A DNA stretch of 40,167 bases from Pseudomonadales bacterium (lineage in GTDB: Bacteria; Pseudomonadota; Gammaproteobacteria; Pseudomonadales; Ketobacteraceae): contig JAKSAW010000813.1 in NCBI GenBank assembly GCA_022361455.1, positions 1 through 40,167 on the forward strand, written 5' to 3'. Under the pieces are notes generated by a model, which had not been told where the DNA came from, made no database searches, and saw nothing but the letters and a program-made list of their open reading frames with translations. The translations under genes were made by a program, and so were the position numbers. This document shows positions 34,647 through 40,167 of this stretch, one piece after another; position 1 is the first letter of the stretch, and each line of letters starts with the position of its first letter.

Positions 34647-35525
34647 TTAGGATCGTTCCAGTTGTTGATGTATATCAGAATTTTCTTCTGGCTGCCAATT
34701 TGGACCCTTGAAAAATACTCGAATGTCCCTAGTGTTTTTAAAATCTCTAAAAAGATCTATCCATTCATGCAGTTGTAGATAAAAGGGATTTAGTGATGTT
34801 GGCTGCTTTTGTGTCAGGCCGTACTTAATCTTGCCCGCTTTTTCTTCAGGTACAAATGTGCCGAACAGTCGGTCCCATATAATTAATACACCACCGAAAT
34901 TGGTATCAATTTGCTCTGGTTGGCTACCGTGATGAACTCTGTGGTGAGAAGGCGTATTAAAAATAAGTCCTAGTTTGTTTAAAGGGCTTTTAGTCTCTGT
35001 GTGTAAAAAGAACTGATAAGCCAAGTTTAACTCGATAGCGATAGTCGCCCAGTTTTTGTCAAAGCCGATCAGTGCGATGGGTACCCACCAAAATAACCAG
35101 CCGCCATTAAGTAATAAGGTAAAGTTCTGACGTAGCGCAGTTGAATAATTCATGCGCTCCGATGAGTGATGAGTAACATGCACAGCCCAAAACCAGCGAA
35201 CTTTATGCATCAAAAAGTGGAAGAACCAAAAAGCTAAATCACTAATAAGGAATATGAGCAATACACTTAATAGGCCGTGAACCGGCTCATACTGAAATCC
35301 AAATTGATGTACCCAGTCATAAAAGAAGCGAATGAAAACAGCTACAGCGATACCATCAACGATCTTGTAATTGAAACCCATAGTCATGTTAGTAAGGGTT
35401 TCTTTAAGTGAGTAGGCTGTTTTATTGCCCTTGCGATGAAGATACCAAGCCTCGGCAGCAATCACTGATACAAATAGTGCGCCGAAGGCAAAAATGAAAA
35501 AGATCGCGTGCATCACATCGTTCAT
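34647..35525 (-). CDS. Sterol desaturase / fatty acid hydroxylase family membrane enzyme
   Basis: These di-iron membrane enzymes hydroxylate or desaturate sterols, fatty acids, sphingoid bases or ether lipids. The 292-residue product has several membrane helices and the histidine motifs: HFLMH (103-107), HVTHH (116-120) and HHRVHH (194-199). TPSHHRVHHGSQPEQID and GGVLIIWDRLFGTFVPEE resemble the alkylglycerol monooxygenase-like branch. ATG at 35525 follows GAGGG; an upstream TTG at 35591 is less likely. It is divergent from an AraC regulator that probably controls it. The actual lipid substrate is unknown. Confidence 0.9.
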   Translation of the reverse strand: MNDVMHAIFFIFAFGALFVSVIAAEAWYLHRKGNKTAYSLKETLTNMTMGFNYKIVDGIAVAVFIRFFYDWVHQFGFQYEPVHGLLSVLLIFLISDLAFWFFHFLMHKVRWFWAVHVTHHSSERMNYSTALRQNFTLLLNGGWLFWWVPIALIGFDKNWATIAIELNLAYQFFLHTETKSPLNKLGLIFNTPSHHRVHHGSQPEQIDTNFGGVLIIWDRLFGTFVPEEKAGKIKYGLTQKQPTSLNPFYLQLHEWIDLFRDFKNTRDIRVFFKGPNWQPEENSDIHQQLERS

Positions 35526-35606
35526 AGTTGCGCCCTCATGTCCAAATCTTATTAGTGGATATTTATTGTTTGATGATCTATTTTTGAACAAAGTAAGTTT
35601 CTTTTA

Positions 35607-35643
35607 TTGACTTATCTCGCCATCATTTTGACAAATCTCGCCA
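35607..35643 (+). promoter_or_regulatory. 16-bp direct repeat with 21-bp period, candidate AraC-family operator
   Basis: TTGACTTATCTCGCCA at 35607 and TTGACAAATCTCGCCA at 35628 differ at two of 16 bases and start exactly 21 bases apart, two helical turns. They lie between the divergent desaturase and AraC genes, ending 14 bases before the AraC start. Direct repeats with about 21-bp spacing are typical of AraC-family binding sites. Confidence 0.62.
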
Positions 35644-35657
35644 AGAGGGGCGGTATT

Positions 35658-36644
35658 ATGGCTCAAGGTATATACGTCGCCAGTGACTTGGCGGGATTAT
35701 TAAAGCGCTTTCTTGGCCAGCAGGCAGTTCAGGTGCCTGAAATAAATGCCAGATTGGCAGCGTATCCAGTCAACAGTCGAATGCCCATGTCTGATTGGTG
35801 GGAAATCCTCGAGCAAATTCAAGCAGTGCTCAATGAGCCCGCATTAGGCGTGAAAATCGGTGCAATGGTGCAGCCTCAGGATTCGGGGGTGATGGGTTAC
35901 ATGGTGATGTATTGCAACACCGTAGCCGATGCCTTGTTGCATTTTCAGCGTTACCAGGGGCTGATTCATAACTTCTCGCAGGTACAAATTGAAGGTAAAG
36001 GCGATAGTATTAAATTAAGCTGGGACATTGATCAGGGTGAGTCTACACAGCTATCTGACGAAGTCTTTATGTCGGGTTTAGTGACGTTTATACAAACGGT
36101 TACTGATCGATTTGATATGAAGCCGGTGGCAGTTAATTTTAATCATACCGTAGACTTTGATGTGGCGGTGTATGAATCCCTGTTTGGCTGTACCGTGCGG
36201 TTTGACCAGCCCTTAGTTTCTATTGAGTTTCCCCTAGCCGCCATGGCTATTCCAATTAATAGCCGTAATTCATATTTGTTGTCGCTACTAGAAAATCAGG
36301 CTGCGGCCTTGGTGGATGAGCATTCCAATGACGACTTTGTCGATAACTTAAGGCAAGTATTAGTAGAGGGTATTGCGCAAGGCAAGCCAACTCTAAGTTT
36401 TGTCGCCAAGCGGTTGAATGTTTCTACTCGAACCTTGCATCGCCGGTTAGAAGACAAAAAGTTAAACTTTCAGGCAGTATTGCAGCAAACTCGCAAAAAA
36501 TTAGCGATGCATTATCTGTCGGATCTTAATTTGAGCCTTGCCGAAGTTAGCTTTCTATTGGGCTATTCAGAGCAAAGTGCCTTTAATCGCGCATTCAAGG
36601 GTTGGTTTAAAATAACGCCGAAAAGATTTCGCGAACAGCTTTAA
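35658..36644 (+). CDS. AraC family transcriptional regulator
   Basis: The 328-residue product has the Arabinose_bd-type N-terminal domain (VMGYMVMYCNTVADALLHFQRYQGL) used by OruR/ArgR-like regulators. A C-terminal double helix-turn-helix (about 240-328) holds LSFVAKRLNVSTRTLHRRLEDK and LSLAEVSFLLGYSEQSAFNRAFKGWF, ending ITPKRFREQL. ATG at 35658 follows GAGGGGCGG; the upstream in-frame TTG at 35607 lies in the repeat. Its neighbours are a divergent desaturase and, four bases past its stop, a convergent S1P-lyase-like gene. The direct repeats next to its start suggest that it regulates itself and the desaturase. Confidence 0.9.
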   Translation: MAQGIYVASDLAGLLKRFLGQQAVQVPEINARLAAYPVNSRMPMSDWWEILEQIQAVLNEPALGVKIGAMVQPQDSGVMGYMVMYCNTVADALLHFQRYQGLIHNFSQVQIEGKGDSIKLSWDIDQGESTQLSDEVFMSGLVTFIQTVTDRFDMKPVAVNFNHTVDFDVAVYESLFGCTVRFDQPLVSIEFPLAAMAIPINSRNSYLLSLLENQAAALVDEHSNDDFVDNLRQVLVEGIAQGKPTLSFVAKRLNVSTRTLHRRLEDKKLNFQAVLQQTRKKLAMHYLSDLNLSLAEVSFLLGYSEQSAFNRAFKGWFKITPKRFREQL

Positions 36645-36648
36645 TCTT

Positions 36649-38181
36649 TTACTTAACAAATCTAAGAATACTATTTAGTTTCGCTTTAGCTTTTGTGAAT
36701 ACATCAAGCAGTTTCAGGCCAATATCTAAAGTTTTGTTGTCGCCAATGCTTTCAATATCTTTTCCGAATGAATTTGCTTCCCCGCTGTACATGGTTTCCA
36801 TCATTTTTAGTACGTTGTTTTTTACCAGTCCACGTAGTGGTAGCTCTGCTACCATGCCATACATCGCAGCGTTACCTTGCTTCGCTAGATCGGGTTGCTG
36901 TTTGGCGATGATCACGGCTTCCTGCAAGTCCTCTAGGTATTTTTTGTAGTGAGTTTTATGATTAATAGTTACCATGGCATGTAGGGTGTTCGGCTTTTGC
37001 TGTCTATCGATGTGCCAGCCTTTCTTCTCCATTAAATCTGCCACTGCAAAAACATTGAGATCTGCGTCGGTAGAGATATAAGCGAATATAGTCATTCTTG
37101 GATCGCCTATAACTTCAAGACCCTCAATGGCATTAATGCCATTGATAAGCGCTTGAGTAATCTCCATGGTTTCCTCGGCAAGTTTTAGATAACCTTCGTG
37201 ACCAATGCTATTCATTGCTGCCCAGGCTGCAGCAATGGAGCCACCAGGTCGAGTGCCTAGGAGTGTTGGGGAGGCATAAACTCCACCACACCAATCCGCG
37301 CAAACAACGAACTGATGTTTTAGGTAGCTCATGTTTTTATACAGAATGACAGAGGCGCCTTTTGCAGCATAACCATATTTGTGGATGTCCGCAGATATTG
37401 AGGTCACTCCGGGCACGGAGAAGTCAAAAGCAGGGGTTGCGTGGCCTAGTTTTTTTATGAATGGCAACATAAAGCCACCTACACAACAGTCCACATGTAG
37501 AGGTAATCGATGTTTTTGAGCTAGTTTCCCCAGGGCAGAAATGTCGTCTATTGTGCCGTAAGGATAATTGGGGGCTGAGCCTACTAGTAAAATCGTATTG
37601 CGATTAATTAATTTTTTAACTGCTTTTAAATCTACGGACTTATCTTTATTTAAAGGCGCTCGGATAAGTTCGACGTCAAAATAATGGGCTGCCTTGTCGA
37701 ATGCTACATGCACTGTTTCTGGAACAATCATGTTTGGGCGATTCAGAAATCTATGCTTTGCCCGCGCACGGTCGCGATAGGTCTTAATGGCAAGTAGAAT
37801 GCTTTCTGTACCTCCAGATGTTATCGTGCCAACCGTCTTGGAATCGCCTTGCATCAAATTTACACACATTCGAACCACTTCATGTTCGAAACGTCTAAGG
37901 CTGCTAAAGGCCATGGGATTTAAATAGTTTTCCGAAAAATAGTTGGAATATGCCTTTTTAATAAAAGCCTCATGCTCTTCATCTTTGTGATAAACAAGGC
38001 TCCAAGTTTTACCATCTCTCCAATTCGAGTCTTGCTTCTTGGCTTCTAGCATTTCAGAAAGTAGCAGTTCTCTGTCATAACCTTTGATGGGTAGGGTTCC
38101 ATTAAAGGGGCTTAGATGCTGTAACTTGTCGGCTTCTTTTTCTTCTATGTGTTGTTGTTCTTTTTCTGCGATTACTGACAT
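36649..38181 (-). CDS. Sphingosine-1-phosphate-lyase-like PLP-dependent enzyme
   Basis: S1P lyase cleaves phosphorylated sphingoid bases to phosphoethanolamine and a fatty aldehyde. The 510-residue product matches the S1P lyase branch of PLP decarboxylases: TVGTITSGGTESILLAIK (122-127 cofactor loop), LHVDCCVGGF (D231) and ISADIHKYGYAAKGASVIL with the PLP lysine K268. Length equals bacterial S1P lyases, which lack the eukaryotic membrane anchor; none is seen here. Related amino-acid decarboxylases are the alternative. ATG at 38181 has GAGGA upstream. It follows a DUF819 gene by 31 bases in a TetR-led operon. Confidence 0.86.
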   Translation of the reverse strand: MSVIAEKEQQHIEEKEADKLQHLSPFNGTLPIKGYDRELLLSEMLEAKKQDSNWRDGKTWSLVYHKDEEHEAFIKKAYSNYFSENYLNPMAFSSLRRFEHEVVRMCVNLMQGDSKTVGTITSGGTESILLAIKTYRDRARAKHRFLNRPNMIVPETVHVAFDKAAHYFDVELIRAPLNKDKSVDLKAVKKLINRNTILLVGSAPNYPYGTIDDISALGKLAQKHRLPLHVDCCVGGFMLPFIKKLGHATPAFDFSVPGVTSISADIHKYGYAAKGASVILYKNMSYLKHQFVVCADWCGGVYASPTLLGTRPGGSIAAAWAAMNSIGHEGYLKLAEETMEITQALINGINAIEGLEVIGDPRMTIFAYISTDADLNVFAVADLMEKKGWHIDRQQKPNTLHAMVTINHKTHYKKYLEDLQEAVIIAKQQPDLAKQGNAAMYGMVAELPLRGLVKNNVLKMMETMYSGEANSFGKDIESIGDNKTLDIGLKLLDVFTKAKAKLNSILRFVK

Positions 38182-38212
38182 GTTGTTTTCCTCAATTTAG
38201 GCCTGAAGCTAA

Positions 38213-39376
38213 CTAAAATAGAAAGCCGAATAGTTGAGATAATCCGATTCCTAAGATCCCTCCTAGGGCATAGCCAATAACGCCAGCTGTCATTCCGGAT
38301 AATAGTAATTGTTGATTATTTAGTGCGACTGCTAGCATGGGCACAAATGGTGGAGAGCAAATGGTGGCGACGGATGTCACAAGGAACGTATCCACATCAA
38401 TTTTTGCTAATGCGCAGATCAAAGCGTGAATTAACAGCGAACCGAAGACTACTAATAGAACAAATAGCAGCATATCGATATTAAGAGTGCTGAGTAGATC
38501 GCCATTAATCATAGAACCCACTACAACGCAGAATACCAGGATGACGTACATTCCCAACTCAAAAGTATATGGAATGTTTCGTATGGGTTTTGAAAACGAA
38601 GCGCAAAGGCTTAGTAAGGTCAGCGCGACGATAGTCGTAGAAACTTGTATGGAGCTAGGAAATAATGAAGCAATAGCTACTGATCCTGCCACTATCACTA
38701 GTGTAAGCAGGACCGCTGGAATCAGCGAGCCTACAGTGGCTGGATTGAGAAGTTCTTTATAATTGTGGACCGATTCTTGTGAGTTTGTATTGGTCTCAAT
38801 ATCGATGCTGGAAGTTGCTTTAAAAGGGGGAAGCCAAATTAAGAAAATCCTTTGAGCGATCGAAGTGATAAAGATCAAATAACCCGCCGTAATGAGTGTG
38901 TCATAGATATGGAGCTGTAAAAACTGGTTATGATCCACATCTAGAGCATCCTTTAATGCAGCCAGGTTAGGTGTTCCGCCCACATAGAGGGCTATATTCA
39001 GGCCGACTATCTTCGCGATCGAGTTAATATCATTCTGCCATAGGATACCGGCAATATAGCTACATACTATTACGGCAATAATCGATGACATCAACGCTAT
39101 AAGTGTGCGTGGAGCGAGTTTCAGCCAGCCCTTAATATCGGAAGAAAAAAGCATTAAGGGTAGAGCTAATGAGATACAAATCGACATTAGATTTTCCTTA
39201 AAATTTGGACTGACTTCTAAAGGTGTTAGGTTGAACGAGTAGGCGCCAATCATTCCAGCTAGATAACACAAAATGACCGCACCGATACGATTTAAAAAAT
39301 CTATCCTGTGACAGCCATAAAGAGCTAAGGATGGAATGCCCAGGAAAAAAACTAAACTGACAATTTGGCCATTCAT
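38213..39376 (-). CDS. DUF819 (YjcL-like) polytopic membrane protein
   Basis: The 387-residue product has about ten hydrophobic helices, a short cytoplasmic loop (about 185-205), and the DUF819 features DIKGWLKLAPRT, YVGGTPNLAALKDAL and the C-terminal ATICSPPFVPMLAVAL with TAGVIGYALGGILGIGL. DUF819 proteins are presumed transporters; no substrate is established. ATG at 39376 overlaps the tetR stop as ATGA, indicating coupling. As the middle gene of a TetR-transporter-S1P-lyase-like operon, it may import or export the enzyme's substrate or product. Confidence 0.86.
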   Translation of the reverse strand: MNGQIVSLVFFLGIPSLALYGCHRIDFLNRIGAVILCYLAGMIGAYSFNLTPLEVSPNFKENLMSICISLALPLMLFSSDIKGWLKLAPRTLIALMSSIIAVIVCSYIAGILWQNDINSIAKIVGLNIALYVGGTPNLAALKDALDVDHNQFLQLHIYDTLITAGYLIFITSIAQRIFLIWLPPFKATSSIDIETNTNSQESVHNYKELLNPATVGSLIPAVLLTLVIVAGSVAIASLFPSSIQVSTTIVALTLLSLCASFSKPIRNIPYTFELGMYVILVFCVVVGSMINGDLLSTLNIDMLLFVLLVVFGSLLIHALICALAKIDVDTFLVTSVATICSPPFVPMLAVALNNQQLLLSGMTAGVIGYALGGILGIGLSQLFGFLF

Positions 39377-40083
39377 CGCATGATCATCCACCAAATCAAT
39401 TTGTGGACCATAGCGCGATATTTTTTCTTATCTAATTTGTTAACTGGGGTGCAGATTCCTTCATGCTCCATTTTCTCGAATGCGTTAACAAATATCTCTG
39501 CCTCAATTTCTGGGTCTGTTTTATTAGCAATTTTACAGACTTCGATAACATTCTCGATCAGTCGGGCTCTATGCTTTTTATGTAGCTCTCTCACCAGAGG
39601 GTTCTCGATTGCCTCATTAAGAAAAGCTTGCTGAACGGCAATATGGTCGCGTTCGTGCTTAAGGCTATGGATTAAGTAATCGCTGGCTATTTCGGCGAAA
39701 ACTTCATAAATTTTTTGCCTGCTTTGCTTTGTGAGATTTTTACGTTCCGAAGCGCTCAGTTTCTCTAAGTGCTCATTGGCTAGCTCCAGAAAGTTGGCCA
39801 TTAAAGACTTGCCGTTCTCCGCAAAGTGGATAAATGCTTCATTTATAAGGTCTTCTTTATCCTTGAAGTAGTAGGTGGTTAAGCGTAATTGTACGCCTGC
39901 TTCTTGCGCCACGGCACGGTGTGTCACACCTTGAACACCTGACTGAACAATGACTTGCAGGGTCGCCTCTACAATTTCCTTCTTTCGTTGCTTGCCTTTT
40001 TCACTAATCTCGGAGCTCTTCCTAACTTTAGTAGCTTCGCTTTTTGGAGAAGGTTTTGTGCTTTTCTTTGCTTTAACAGGCAT
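39373..40083 (-). CDS. TetR family transcriptional regulator
   Basis: The 236-residue product has a long basic N-terminal tail (about 1-30) and then the TetR helix-turn-helix (about 36-83): IVEATLQVIVQSGVQGVTHRAVAQEAGVQLRLTTYYFKDKEDLI has been read in pieces, with GVTHRAVAQEAGV as helix 2-3 and TTYYFKDKEDLI after the recognition helix. The C-terminal ligand domain has no recognisable subtype. ATG at 40083 has AGGAG 12 bases upstream. It is first in the tetR-DUF819-S1P-lyase operon and has a palindromic candidate operator upstream, so it is probably an autorepressor. Confidence 0.9.
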   Translation of the reverse strand: MPVKAKKSTKPSPKSEATKVRKSSEISEKGKQRKKEIVEATLQVIVQSGVQGVTHRAVAQEAGVQLRLTTYYFKDKEDLINEAFIHFAENGKSLMANFLELANEHLEKLSASERKNLTKQSRQKIYEVFAEIASDYLIHSLKHERDHIAVQQAFLNEAIENPLVRELHKKHRARLIENVIEVCKIANKTDPEIEAEIFVNAFEKMEHEGICTPVNKLDKKKYRAMVHKLIWWMIMR

Positions 40084-40141
40084 TGCTGAGGCTTGCTCCT
40101 AATTGGAAAACTCGACTTCGATAAATCGCCATATCACTGAC

Positions 40142-40167
40142 TTGACATTATTCTACAAATGTAGAAT
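40142..40167. promoter_or_regulatory. Palindromic candidate TetR operator in a divergent promoter region
   Basis: ATTCTACA-AA-TGTAGAAT (40150-40167) is a perfect 8-2-8 palindrome 67 bases before the tetR start. On the minus strand its TAGAAT is a good -10 box for the tetR operon. On the plus strand TTGACA at 40142 is a perfect -35 for a gene outside the window. The palindrome would cover both promoters. Confidence 0.62.

Overview
The window looks like chromosome of a free-living, probably aerobic and possibly marine gammaproteobacterium related to Pseudomonas or the Cellvibrionales. The basis is gene content and order: surA-lptD divergent from amgK-murU-djlA, then rpe-gph-trpE, trpG, trpD-trpC, a Vfr-type crp, osmC and speD. 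From memory of Pseudomonas genomes, these blocks occur there in the same order. I see no rRNA, tRNA, CRISPR array, insertion sequence, integrase or phage gene.

Positions 1-20.9 kb are mostly conserved core. On the minus strand, lptD and the cut-off surA build the outer membrane. Opposite them, amgK-murU-djlA covers cell-wall sugar salvage and a J-domain co-chaperone. After a small unknown gene and a DUF3530 gene comes rpe-gph-DUF805, then the tryptophan genes. trpE and trpG are followed, apparently in one operon, by a RegB/RegA-type redox two-component system. An endoglycoceramidase-like GH5 lipoprotein gene comes next, and only then trpD-trpC with their own promoter. A tiny membrane-protein gene has its own promoter and terminator. 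It is followed by crp (minus) and the osmC-VOC-speD operon.

Positions 20.9-40.2 kb are accessory and arranged as short, often divergent or convergent units. They hold a histidine phosphatase, a carotenoid oxygenase, a secreted unknown protein, a patatin lipase tail to tail with an alpha/beta hydrolase, and a DsbA. Next come an AstE/AspA-type metallohydrolase with an internally duplicated unknown protein, a PAS-PAS-GGDEF diguanylate cyclase, a short phosphate-binding-like protein, several small proteins, DUF1993 and Hsp20. The end holds a sterol desaturase/fatty acid hydroxylase divergent from an AraC regulator, and a tetR-DUF819-S1P-lyase-like operon that reads in from the right edge.

The most interesting points are these. 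(1) An endoglycoceramidase-like enzyme and a sphingosine-1-phosphate-lyase-like PLP enzyme share the window, suggesting sphingolipid or long-chain-base use. (2) Two divergent promoter regions carry clean operator-like repeats: a 16-bp direct repeat with a 21-bp period before the AraC gene, and an 8-2-8 palindrome before the TetR operon. (3) A redox two-component system sits in the trp locus. (4) Two paralogous tiny membrane proteins lie 15 kb apart. (5) A structured, terminator-ended RNA candidate lies upstream of the secreted unknown gene. All functions are inferred from sequence by eye; no database search was run.
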